Origin: Marinobacter salexigens
Lineage (GTDB): Bacteria > Pseudomonadota > Gammaproteobacteria > Pseudomonadales > Oleiphilaceae
Reading direction: 5' to 3'
DNA: 64,000 nucleotides
Assembly (NCBI RefSeq): GCF_018860765.1
Contig: NZ_JAHKPV010000021.1
Span: 613,845-677,844 of the forward strand
A model generated the notes under the pieces. It saw only the letters and a list, made by a program, of their open reading frames with translations. It was not told the DNA's origin and did no database searches. This document shows positions 18,082-25,878 of this stretch, one piece after another (the stretch's first letter is position 1; each line of letters starts with the position of its first letter). The translations under genes and the position numbers were made by a program.

Positions 18082-20084
18082 GAAACTGCTCCGGCCGGAC
18101 GCTGGGTACCGGCTTGCTCAGACGACACAGCTGCAGAGCGCTCAACATTTCGCTCACGAATACGATAACGTCGATCAGATATAGCCAAGAAGCCACCGGC
18201 CGCCATAAACAGCGCACCTAACCAAAGCCAACGGATTAGCGGTTTATACTGTAAGCGGATAGCCCAAGCGTTCTCTGAAATACGCTCACCGACTGCAACG
18301 AAGATGTCCCGGAACAGGCCTGCATCAATATCCGCTTCCGTCATGACACTCATGCCAACGGCATATTGACGCTTTTCAGGATGAAGATCAGCAACGAGTT
18401 TGCCGTCAAGCATTACATCAAAACTGCCGTATTGAGCAGTAAAGTTCTGGCCGCGGCGCTCGCCAATGTCCACAAACCGGAACTGGTAGTCACCAACCGT
18501 TGCAACATCACCAGGAACCATGCGCACATCGCGCTCTATGCCATAGTTCGACACAACGGTAGCGCCTGCCATGGTAATGGCCAGACCAAGGTGGCCAAGA
18601 ACCATGCCGTAGTAACTGCGAGACTGGCGCTTCAAGCCGTGAACCCGTCCCTTTTTGGACGAAGACTTGTCCCACAAATCCCAGAAGGTTGCGGTGGTTA
18701 CCCAAACGGCAGTGAACACGCCAAGGAAGGCCCAAGGTTTGAAGCCACCATACGCAACCATAACCGCCGTACTGATCAATACACTAACCGCCAATGGCCA
18801 CAGCAGCTTGCGAGCAAGCCAGCCACCATCTGTTTTCTTCCAACGGGAGAAGGTGCCAACACCAAGCAAAAGGCCGGTCGCCACAGCCAGCGGGCTAAAA
18901 GTAAGATTGAAGAACGGCTCACCAATAGAGATTTTGCCCAGTTCAAAGAAATCAAGAACCAGCGGGTACAGAGTACCTACCGCGACCAGTAGCGTTGCGG
19001 AAACCAGCAGTACGTTGTTTAACAGAAGGAATATCTCCCGCGACAGAGAACCGTAGCGGGATCGTACGTGAACCACAGGCGCCCTGAACGCATAAAGCAT
19101 CAGACTGGCCAGAATGGTTATTGCCAGCAACGCCAGAAGAAAGGTGCCCCGCTCCGGATCAGACGCAAAAGCATGAACCGAAGTAAGCACGCCGGACCGA
19201 ACCAGAAAGGTACCCAGCAAGCTTAATGAAAAGGTGACAATCGCCAAGAGTACCGTCCAGCTTTTAAAAACACCGCGCTTTTCGGTGACTGCGAGCGAGT
19301 GCATCAACGCGGTACCCGACAACCACGGAAGCAAAGAAGCGTTTTCTACAGGATCCCAGAACCACCAGCCGCCCCAGCCAAGCTCGTAATAGGCCCACCA
19401 GCTTCCAAGCGCGATACCGATAGAAAGAAACGCCCAGGCAACGGTAGTCCAGGGGCGAGACCATCTCGCCCATGCAGCATCAAGGCGACCGTTGATCAGG
19501 GCCGCAATGGCAAACGCAAAAGCTACGGCAAAACCAACATAGCCCATATAAAGCATAGGCGGATGCACGATCAGCCCAAAATCCTGCAACAGTGGGTTCA
19601 AGTCTGCCCCATCGGCCGGTACGTTTGGCAGTAAGCGGTCGAAGGGGTTAGAGGTAATAACAATAAAGAGCATGAAGCCAACGCTAACCATGCCGAGAAC
19701 CGACAACACTTGGGAAATCATTACAGAGGGCAAGCGACGGCTGAAAATAGCAACGGCCATGGTCCAACCGGTTAGCATCAAAATCCAGAGCAAAAGGGAG
19801 CCTTCATGGCCGCCCCACACAGCACTGAACTTGTAGTACCAAGGCAGCATGCTGTTGCTGTTGTTGGCAACGTAGGCTACCGAAAAATCGTCCGTTAAAA
19901 ACGCGTGGGTCAGCACAGCAAACGCTAGCCCGACAAACACAAACATGCCGGTGGTTAAAGGCCGTGCAAACGCCTGAAGGTTGTCCCGACCAGTGAGTGA
20001 GCCAACCAATGGCACTACCGAAAGAAGCACTGCCAGCAACAGCGCGAGTATCAGTGCAAGCTGTCCGAGTTCGGGATACATCAA
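18078..20084 (-). CDS. ccmF: Heme lyase subunit CcmF
   Basis: A 668-residue polytopic inner-membrane protein, the core of the heme ligation complex with CcmH and CcmI. It has the tryptophan-rich WWD signature WGGWWFWDPVENAS at 237-250 and the periplasmic His stretch LIVHPPMLYMGYVG near 171-184. Around 15 hydrophobic segments can be seen. The length is normal for the family. It starts 36 bases after the ccmE stop. Confidence 0.96.
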   Translation of the reverse strand: MMYPELGQLALILALLLAVLLSVVPLVGSLTGRDNLQAFARPLTTGMFVFVGLAFAVLTHAFLTDDFSVAYVANNSNSMLPWYYKFSAVWGGHEGSLLLWILMLTGWTMAVAIFSRRLPSVMISQVLSVLGMVSVGFMLFIVITSNPFDRLLPNVPADGADLNPLLQDFGLIVHPPMLYMGYVGFAVAFAFAIAALINGRLDAAWARWSRPWTTVAWAFLSIGIALGSWWAYYELGWGGWWFWDPVENASLLPWLSGTALMHSLAVTEKRGVFKSWTVLLAIVTFSLSLLGTFLVRSGVLTSVHAFASDPERGTFLLALLAITILASLMLYAFRAPVVHVRSRYGSLSREIFLLLNNVLLVSATLLVAVGTLYPLVLDFFELGKISIGEPFFNLTFSPLAVATGLLLGVGTFSRWKKTDGGWLARKLLWPLAVSVLISTAVMVAYGGFKPWAFLGVFTAVWVTTATFWDLWDKSSSKKGRVHGLKRQSRSYYGMVLGHLGLAITMAGATVVSNYGIERDVRMVPGDVATVGDYQFRFVDIGERRGQNFTAQYGSFDVMLDGKLVADLHPEKRQYAVGMSVMTEADIDAGLFRDIFVAVGERISENAWAIRLQYKPLIRWLWLGALFMAAGGFLAISDRRYRIRERNVERSAAVSSEQAGTQRPAGAVS

Positions 20085-20120
20085 AGCTCTCCAGGAGTCA
20101 GGCTATTGGGTGTTGTGTGT

Positions 20121-20594
20121 TCAGTAAGTTGCAGGCTTGGCATTTTCAGCAGCAGACTTCGTCTCGGCTTGTGATGCTTTCTCTAAGGCACCGGCAACTT
20201 CTGGAGGCATGTAGTTTTCATCATGTTTGGCCAAAACCTGATCGGCCACGAACCGCCCTTCGTTGTTGAGCCTTCCCATGGCGACAATGCCCTGCCCTTC
20301 CGCAAACAAATCCGGCAAGATACCTACGTACTCAACCGGTACCGAGGCGCTATAGTCGGTAACCATAAATTCGACTTTTAGGCTTTCAGGATCACGCACC
20401 ACGGAACCTTCTTCTACCATACCACCTGCGCGAATTCGCACGTCAACCGGGGCCTCACCTGCGGAAATTTGGCTGGGGTCGTAAAACAGGTTGATATTCT
20501 GGCGCAGCGCGTAAGTTGTAAGCCCCACTGCAACAGATAGGCCTACCAGCAGAAACAGAACGATGGTCAGCCGCTTTTTACGGATTGGGTGCAT
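20121..20594 (-). CDS. ccmE: Heme chaperone CcmE
   Basis: A 157-residue protein with an N-terminal membrane anchor (about 10-28) and a periplasmic OB-fold domain. The covalent heme-binding histidine is His124 in the motif HDENY (Tyr128 also conserved), placing it in the H-type class. It receives heme from CcmC and hands it to CcmF. The Ala/Lys-rich tail after the motif is typical and variable. It lies 15 bases after ccmD. Confidence 0.96.
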   Translation of the reverse strand: MHPIRKKRLTIVLFLLVGLSVAVGLTTYALRQNINLFYDPSQISAGEAPVDVRIRAGGMVEEGSVVRDPESLKVEFMVTDYSASVPVEYVGILPDLFAEGQGIVAMGRLNNEGRFVADQVLAKHDENYMPPEVAGALEKASQAETKSAAENAKPATY

Positions 20595-20609
20595 GTGCTT
20601 ACCTGTCAG

Positions 20610-20849
20610 TCAGTCTTGGGAAACATTTACGCGTGCAAAGGACGCAGAAGTTGTAGGCGCCGCCGCCACTGTACTCTTGTCGGCCTGAAACTCATAACGG
20701 CGACGGCAGGATTCAATAGTTGCGTTCCTGCTGCGTACCGATCCGGCCATCAGCACAATCATCAGTACAAAAAACACAGCGTAACAAGCCCACACATAGG
20801 GGCCATGACCTTCCATTGATACAAATGCCGCAAAGGAATCAAATGCCAT
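20610..20849 (-). CDS. ccmD: Heme exporter subunit CcmD
   Basis: A 79-residue single-span protein that helps release heme-loaded CcmE from the CcmABC complex. The opening FVSMEGHGPYVWACYAVFFV, with its GGH/GHGxYVW-type motif and one transmembrane helix (about 15-37), is characteristic. The C-terminal half is basic and longer than in E. coli. It is placed between ccmC (3-base gap) and ccmE (15-base gap), as in all System I operons. Confidence 0.92.
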   Translation of the reverse strand: MAFDSFAAFVSMEGHGPYVWACYAVFFVLMIVLMAGSVRSRNATIESCRRRYEFQADKSTVAAAPTTSASFARVNVSQD

Positions 20850-20852
20850 GGT

Positions 20853-21596
20853 TTACACCTTTCCTTTCAGAACGAATTCTTTTACCCAGCGGGTGCGTTG
20901 CTCCCGGGACAAAATCTCTGTTTGCATACGAACACATGCAAGCCAACCAAAAATCAGGTAAAGGCCCAGCACTGAAAGCAACAATGGCACCCACATTTCA
21001 GCTGGCATGGACGGTTTTTCTGTAAGCTTGAACGTTGCGGGCTGATGCAATGTATTCCACCACTCAACGGAGTACTTGATAATCGGGATATTCACCACCC
21101 CAACAAGCACAAGCACCGCGACTGCGCGGGCGGCAGACTTCTCGTCATTAATGGCCCGATCCAACGCGATAACACCACCATAAAGAAACAACAGTATCAG
21201 CATGGAGGTAAGCCGGGCATCCCAGATCCACCAAGTACCCCAGGTTGGCTTGCCCCAAACCGCGCCAGTAAAAAGTGCCAAAAACGTTAAAACCAACCCT
21301 ACTGGCGTAACCGCTTTAACGAATACATCGGCCAGCTTCATGCGCCAAACCAGAGTAACCAGAGCCGCAGACGCCATCATGATGTAAATCGACTGCGCCA
21401 TAAACGCCGTAGGAACATGAATAAAAATAATCCGGTAGCTATTGCCCTGCAGGTAGTCTTTGGGTGCAAATGCCAGCCCCCAAACAACTCCAGCCATCAG
21501 CAGCACTATGCCGCTCATCAATAGCCAAGGCATGAACCGGGTGGATATCCCGAAAAACCATTTTGGGGAACCCAGTTTATGAAAAAATTGCCACAT
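20853..21596 (-). CDS. ccmC: Heme handling protein CcmC
   Basis: A 247-residue inner-membrane protein with six hydrophobic segments and the WWD signature [19 protein letters not shown] at about 115-133. It binds heme and attaches it to CcmE. The N-terminal [12 protein letters not shown] and the mid-protein [14 protein letters not shown] (a conserved periplasmic His, His60) fit the family. It lies 32 bases after ccmB. Confidence 0.96.
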   Translation of the reverse strand: MWQFFHKLGSPKWFFGISTRFMPWLLMSGIVLLMAGVVWGLAFAPKDYLQGNSYRIIFIHVPTAFMAQSIYIMMASAALVTLVWRMKLADVFVKAVTPVGLVLTFLALFTGAVWGKPTWGTWWIWDARLTSMLILLFLYGGVIALDRAINDEKSAARAVAVLVLVGVVNIPIIKYSVEWWNTLHQPATFKLTEKPSMPAEMWVPLLLSVLGLYLIFGWLACVRMQTEILSREQRTRWVKEFVLKGKV

Positions 21597-21628
21597 CAGA
21601 TGGTCACCGCCTTACCGTTTACCTTGTT

Positions 21629-22354
21629 TTAACCGTTCGACAAGCTGATTCTCAATGCTGCTGCCGCTGCAAACGGCGCCAGTGTCAGCGCCAACATAAG
21701 GAAAGCCCCCATCAAAGCCAGATAAGCCCCAACAGAAGCACCTTCCGCTGCTGCTGCAACGGTGCCTGTGCCAAATATCAGCACGGGAATGTACAGTGGA
21801 ATGATCAGTAGGGACAAGAGCACACCTGCCGAACGCAATCCAAGAGTCAAAGCAGCACCAATGGCGCCGATTAAACTCAGTACCGGTGTACCAATCAGCA
21901 GCGTTAGACATAAAACAGCGATAGAGTTCCCGTCGAGATGCACCATTACACCAAGAACGGGGGTCAATATGACCAAAGGCAGGCCTGTTAACATCCAGTG
22001 CGCCATGGTCTTTGCCAAAATCAACAAAAACAGGGGCTGCGGCTGGAGCACAAGCTGCTCGAGTGTGCCGTCGTCAAAGTCGTGACGGAACAAGTGATCT
22101 AGAGACAAGAGTACCGAGAGCAACGCCGCCACCCAGAGAATTCCGGCTCCAGCTTCACGCAAAAATGAGGCTTCCGGGCTGACGCCCAGAGGAAACAGGG
22201 TCACAACCATAATAAAAAACAAAAGCGGGTTTAACAGATCCTGACGCTGCCGGAATGCTACTTTCATATCCCGCGAAAAAACACCCTTCATAGCAGCCAG
22301 CGCGCCGACACTGCTACTGGCGAGCGGAACTACCGGGCGAACTTCAACGTTCAT
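21629..22354 (-). CDS. ccmB: Heme exporter membrane subunit CcmB
   Basis: A 241-residue membrane protein with six hydrophobic segments, partner of the ATPase CcmA. The family stretch FFIMVVTLFPLGVSPEASF is followed by GAGILWVAALLSVLLSLDHLF and FDDGTLEQL. The N-terminal 20 or so residues (VRPVVPLASSSVGAL) are longer than in E. coli, so a later start (for example at MKGVF, position 22285) is possible. It overlaps the ccmA stop by 11 bases. Confidence 0.94.
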   Translation of the reverse strand: MNVEVRPVVPLASSSVGALAAMKGVFSRDMKVAFRQRQDLLNPLLFFIMVVTLFPLGVSPEASFLREAGAGILWVAALLSVLLSLDHLFRHDFDDGTLEQLVLQPQPLFLLILAKTMAHWMLTGLPLVILTPVLGVMVHLDGNSIAVLCLTLLIGTPVLSLIGAIGAALTLGLRSAGVLLSLLIIPLYIPVLIFGTGTVAAAAEGASVGAYLALMGAFLMLALTLAPFAAAAALRISLSNG

Positions 22355-22985
22355 CGGTTACACCTCCAGCGCCAAGGGTCAGCCGCTGCATGCCCGGCAG
22401 TGCGAGATCATGGTGGGTGGTAACCAACACGGCACCACCTTCAGCGGCCCGCTGTTGTAATAACGCCTCTAGCGCTGTCACGCCATCGGCATCAATGGCG
22501 GTAAATACTTCATCGAGCAACCAAAGGGGTTCGTCTGCAATCAACAACCTTGCCAACGCAACTCTGCGCTGCTGACCGGCCGACAAATTACGACAAGGTA
22601 CATCCTCGAAGCCTGAAAGCCCCGTTCCCTGAAGCGCCTGACGCAAAACAGCGTCAGATACAGGCCTTCTGCCCGCCATCAACGCCCGAAGATTTTCCAT
22701 AGGAGTAAGGAGAGGTTTGATTCCAGGGCGATGACCGAGATAAAGCATATTCCGCAGAAACACTTCACGCTGGTTTGCAATTGACGAGCCGCACCAATTC
22801 AACTCGCCTGTCCAAGCATCATTCAAGCCTGCAAGCATTCTCAGCAAAGTGGTTTTGCCCGAGCCATTTGGCCCCTCGACACGGGTGACCGTACCGGGCA
22901 GTATGGAGAAGGATAATTCGCGGAAAAGTATCCGCTTGTCCCGTTCACACTGTAGGTTAACGGCCTGTAGTAACGGCTCGGACAT
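22344..22985 (-). CDS. ccmA: Heme exporter ATP-binding subunit CcmA
   Basis: A 213-residue ABC ATPase that drives release of holo-CcmE from the CcmABCD complex. Walker A is GPNGSGKT (38-45), the signature is NLSAGQQRRVALARL and Walker B is LWLLDE. I chose the ATG at 22985 (MSEPLLQAVNL) because it matches family length and has a G-rich site (ACGGGG) before it. An in-frame ATG at 23021 would add 12 non-conserved residues and run into the leader inverted repeat. It is the first gene of the ccm operon and is divergent from the FliK-like gene. Confidence 0.94.
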   Translation of the reverse strand: MSEPLLQAVNLQCERDKRILFRELSFSILPGTVTRVEGPNGSGKTTLLRMLAGLNDAWTGELNWCGSSIANQREVFLRNMLYLGHRPGIKPLLTPMENLRALMAGRRPVSDAVLRQALQGTGLSGFEDVPCRNLSAGQQRRVALARLLIADEPLWLLDEVFTAIDADGVTALEALLQQRAAEGGAVLVTTHHDLALPGMQRLTLGAGGVTDER

Positions 22986-23004
22986 CAGGGCCCCGTAATC
23001 AGGA

Positions 23005-23023
23005 CGATGCGCAGATCGCATCG
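23005..23023. promoter_or_regulatory. Inverted repeat in the ccm leader region
   Basis: A perfect 7-bp inverted repeat, CGATGCG-cagat-CGCATCG, lies in the 125-base divergent region between ccmA and the FliK-like gene, 20 bases from the ccmA start. It could be an operator or an mRNA hairpin in the ccm leader. No regulator can be assigned. Confidence 0.4.
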
Positions 23024-23057
23024 GGTGTATTCACGACAATAGTTGCCAGCGCGGCGT

Positions 23058-23063
23058 ATTATA
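23058..23063 (-). promoter_or_regulatory. Possible -10 element of the ccm operon
   Basis: On the minus strand the bases read TATAAT, a perfect sigma-70 -10 box, about 75 bases upstream of the ccmA start. No good -35 hexamer is found at 16-18 bases, so this is a tentative call. Confidence 0.35.
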
Positions 23064-23110
23064 GCGAAAGCGTTTACAGAATACTCTTGTCTGGAATCAA
23101 GTCAGCAGCG

Positions 23111-24472
23111 ATGAAACTACCCAACGGCCAACAGTCCCCTAATCCTCCGGCTCCGGTTGCTCCCAGGTCGCCACAAATCAATGATGCCAATCAGCCGGGC
23201 CGCGAAACCCCAGCCCTGTCTGCCCGCCAGCAACTGGACCAAATCCAGCTTGCAAACCGGGAGACCATTCTGGCCCGCGTGGCAGAAATCATTAACCGAC
23301 AGGGTAGCCGTAATGCAGAAGTGTTATTGGATGTACGGGGAAAGCAGCTTCAAGTAAACGCCGCCATTGGCGCCACGGAGCTGACCCCCGGCGACTGGGT
23401 AAAGGTAATGCGGGCGGGCAACGAACTGCAACTCATGGGTAAACTGGCGGCAACGCCGGAGGCTGCTATTTCTCAGGCGTTAGCACAGCGTATGCCCTGG
23501 CAGCAGAGCATCGATAGCGGCTTGGCAAAGCTAATGACGGCACTCAATAAGGGCGTGATTCCAGAACTGACACCCGGCCAATTACCCACAGCCCGAGGTT
23601 TACAACCGCTACCAGAGGCGGCACGTCAAGCTCTAGAAACCCTACTGGCAAGGCTCCCGGCCAGTAGTACCCTGACGCCCGGCGCAGGCACCCAAAACAA
23701 CAGCGTGCAGCAAATCCGCCAGTGGATAGCCGAAAGCGGGGTGTTTGCCGAATCTCGCTTAACTCAAACGCCCTCTTCTACACTGCCCGATTTAAAGCTT
23801 GCCCTAGGCCGAATGGTAACCGGGCTTCTGGCTGAGCAAGGCGGCAACCCGGCGACCCTATTCAACCGTCTTACACCATTAGCAAGCCCGGGCCTGATGC
23901 AAGCACCCTTGCAATTCCCACAGACGATGGCATCACCGCCGACTGGCAGCGGCTCCGAGCCCACATCGGTAGGTCAGACCCTGCGGATGTTGGCGGGTAT
24001 GTTGAACCGGATTACGGTCAACCAACTCCACAGCCAGATACTCACAGCGAGAGGCGCAGGCGGCGACGCACCAGCTCCGGCCTCAACTATGATTATGGAC
24101 TTACCTTGGGTGACACCCCAAAACGAGCCCAAGCTGGCACAGCTGCGCATGGAACAGTACAAAGAAGAGTCTTCAGCCAAAGACCGTAACGAAAAACGGG
24201 CAGCGATCAGCGAATGGCGCCTGAATCTCGCCATTGATCTGGAGTTAGCCGGAGCGTTGAACTTTGAGGTTTCCCTGCGCCAGCAGGAGGTTAGTGCCCG
24301 GGTATGGGCGGAAAAACAGGAAACCTTAAAGCAGGTTTACGAGGAACTACCGCTTCTGAGACGAAGCTTGGTGGAGCTGGGTCTGGAAGTAACCGATCTG
24401 GAGTGCAGGCGTGGCACCCCATCTTACCCTGCGACAAGGTTGGAGCACAGACTGGTGGACACCCGAGCATGA
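23111..24472 (+). CDS. FliK-like flagellar hook-length control protein (second copy)
   Basis: A 453-residue protein, counting from the ATG at 23111 (MKLPNGQQSPNPP). A TTG at 23087 would add eight residues and has no ribosome-binding site. The long N-terminal two thirds is rich in P, Q, A and L, like FliK N-domains. The last ~90 residues (WRLNLAIDLELAGALNFEVSLRQQ and on to LVELGLEVTDLECRRG) match the FliK C-terminal (Flg_hook) fold that signals the export switch. A second, canonical fliK lies at 50546-51658. This copy overlaps the FlhB-C-like gene by 4 bases (ATGA), so the two are probably made together. It could be a paralogue with a modified role in substrate switching (inference). Confidence 0.75.
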   Translation: MKLPNGQQSPNPPAPVAPRSPQINDANQPGRETPALSARQQLDQIQLANRETILARVAEIINRQGSRNAEVLLDVRGKQLQVNAAIGATELTPGDWVKVMRAGNELQLMGKLAATPEAAISQALAQRMPWQQSIDSGLAKLMTALNKGVIPELTPGQLPTARGLQPLPEAARQALETLLARLPASSTLTPGAGTQNNSVQQIRQWIAESGVFAESRLTQTPSSTLPDLKLALGRMVTGLLAEQGGNPATLFNRLTPLASPGLMQAPLQFPQTMASPPTGSGSEPTSVGQTLRMLAGMLNRITVNQLHSQILTARGAGGDAPAPASTMIMDLPWVTPQNEPKLAQLRMEQYKEESSAKDRNEKRAAISEWRLNLAIDLELAGALNFEVSLRQQEVSARVWAEKQETLKQVYEELPLLRRSLVELGLEVTDLECRRGTPSYPATRLEHRLVDTRA

Positions 24473-24789
24473 AAGAAAAAAACCAAAGCCAACCATCCGG
24501 CAGTGCCGCCGTCGCACTGAAATACGACGGCGAAAAAGCCCCTACCATAACGGCAACAGGCACTTATGAGCTGGCTGATGAGATTATCCGAATAGCCAGA
24601 GAACACAATGTCCCCTTGTATGAGAACGCCGAGCTAGCAGGCATTCTTGCGCGCTTGTCCTTAAACGACGAAATACCAGAAAACCTATACAGGGTTATTG
24701 CGGAGATTCTTGCCTTCGCCTTCCACATACGCGGCCGCACGCCCGAAGACGCCGGCCGGGACACTCCAGTGCCTTCAATGAATAAGTGA
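24469..24789 (+). CDS. Stand-alone FlhB C-terminal-like protein (FlhB/EscU switch-domain family)
   Basis: A 106-residue protein starting at the ATG that overlaps the FliK-like stop (24469). It aligns by eye with the cytosolic C-terminal fragment of FlhB that is left after autocleavage: AVALKYDGEKAPTITATG (FlhB: AVALKYDPDSMGAPMVVAKG), then LADEIIRIAREHNVPLYENAELAGILARL and IPENLYRVIAEILAFAF. The NPTH cleavage motif itself is absent, as in the FhlB proteins of other bacteria, which can replace the FlhB C-fragment in the switch. It probably works with the export gate and the neighbouring FliK-like protein. The last 15 bases overlap the convergent MoxR-type gene. Confidence 0.85.
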   Translation: MKEKNQSQPSGSAAVALKYDGEKAPTITATGTYELADEIIRIAREHNVPLYENAELAGILARLSLNDEIPENLYRVIAEILAFAFHIRGRTPEDAGRDTPVPSMNK

Positions 24790-25878
24790 ACGCTGCGCCC
24801 ATACTTGCGCCCAAATGTCCCCCTTACGGGGCGCGATCGCAGTTTCAAAGTAATGTTTGAGACGGCGGCGGTCGTCTGGATGGTCTTTTAGGGCTGAGCC
24901 AACGATGTGATGCATCAGTTGCTCAATAGTCATCCTGCCATCGCCGTAATACCACGCGTTCAGGCTCGTTGCATGGGCTACTGATACTGCCTCGGCGGTG
25001 GAAAGCGCTGCGCCTGCTAGACGGTCAGTGCTTCGGCCATCCATAGTCTGGCCATTCCGCAACTCATGAAACATGGTTACCAGAACCTCGATCACGGCCT
25101 CGTCCAAATCCACACGGATGCCTGCACGTTTGTTCGCCTTGTTCACTTCCCTTAGAACCACGCCTATCTCGTCCGGCAGATTCTTAATCGGCCGAATTTC
25201 TTCGAAGTCCAGACGGCGCTTGAGAGCAGCACTCATCTCGTTAACGCCAGCGTCCACACTGTTGGAAGTGGCAACCAGATTAAACCCCTCCCGAGCTAAT
25301 ATTACGCCATGGTCGTCAGGGAGTTCCGGGATTACCACAACTCGATCGGACAAAACCGACAAGATTGCATCCTGCAGAGCCTGCGGGCAGCGGGCAATTT
25401 CCTCAAACCGCACCAAGCGGCCTTCCATCATGCCCCGCATTAGCGGGCTCGGCACCAGAGCGTCAAAGCAAGGCCCTTTGGAGGCAAGTATTGATTCGTT
25501 CCAGCCATACAGCAGTTGTCGAACGTCAGTAACAGCACCGCCTTGCAAAGCCAGAGTGGAATCACCCGAAATGGCAGCTGTGAGCAACTCGGAGAGCCAA
25601 GACTTAGCTGTGCCCGGTTCGCCAACCAGCAAGCAACCCCGGCTGGTACACAAGGAGATGATAACTCGGGTAACCATCGCGCGGTCAGCCACGAACTTGC
25701 ACTCAATACCTAAACTGTCATCACCCAGAACAAACTTCTCAACCGCTCGTGGCGACATACGCCAGCCCGGCGGAACCGGTCCGAGATCCATGGCGGCTAT
25801 TCTTTCCAGTTCTTCGCGGAAAATAACCTCGGCCGGCTCACGCTGTGCAGCTTTTTTTTGCGGATTTCCTGCACTCAT
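24775..25878 (-). CDS. MoxR-type AAA+ ATPase coupled to the PIMT-GspE fusion gene
   Basis: A 367-residue AAA+ ATPase. Walker A is GEPGTAKS (86-93), the Walker B region is RLVRFEEIAR (154-163; Glu-Glu replaces the usual Asp-Glu), sensor 1 is LVATSN (201-206), and KRRLDF (220-225) holds the likely arginine finger. A MoxR/RavA-like ATPase is the best general call; the specific family is not recognised. No VWA partner gene is adjacent. The start overlaps the stop of the upstream PIMT-GspE gene by 4 bases (ATGA), so the two are likely co-translated. The end overlaps the convergent FlhB-C-like gene by 15 bases. Its substrate is unknown; remodelling of the GspE-like ATPase or of the export apparatus is only a guess from position. 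Confidence 0.8.
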   Translation of the reverse strand: MSAGNPQKKAAQREPAEVIFREELERIAAMDLGPVPPGWRMSPRAVEKFVLGDDSLGIECKFVADRAMVTRVIISLCTSRGCLLVGEPGTAKSWLSELLTAAISGDSTLALQGGAVTDVRQLLYGWNESILASKGPCFDALVPSPLMRGMMEGRLVRFEEIARCPQALQDAILSVLSDRVVVIPELPDDHGVILAREGFNLVATSNSVDAGVNEMSAALKRRLDFEEIRPIKNLPDEIGVVLREVNKANKRAGIRVDLDEAVIEVLVTMFHELRNGQTMDGRSTDRLAGAALSTAEAVSVAHATSLNAWYYGDGRMTIEQLMHHIVGSALKDHPDDRRRLKHYFETAIAPRKGDIWAQVWAQRSLIH

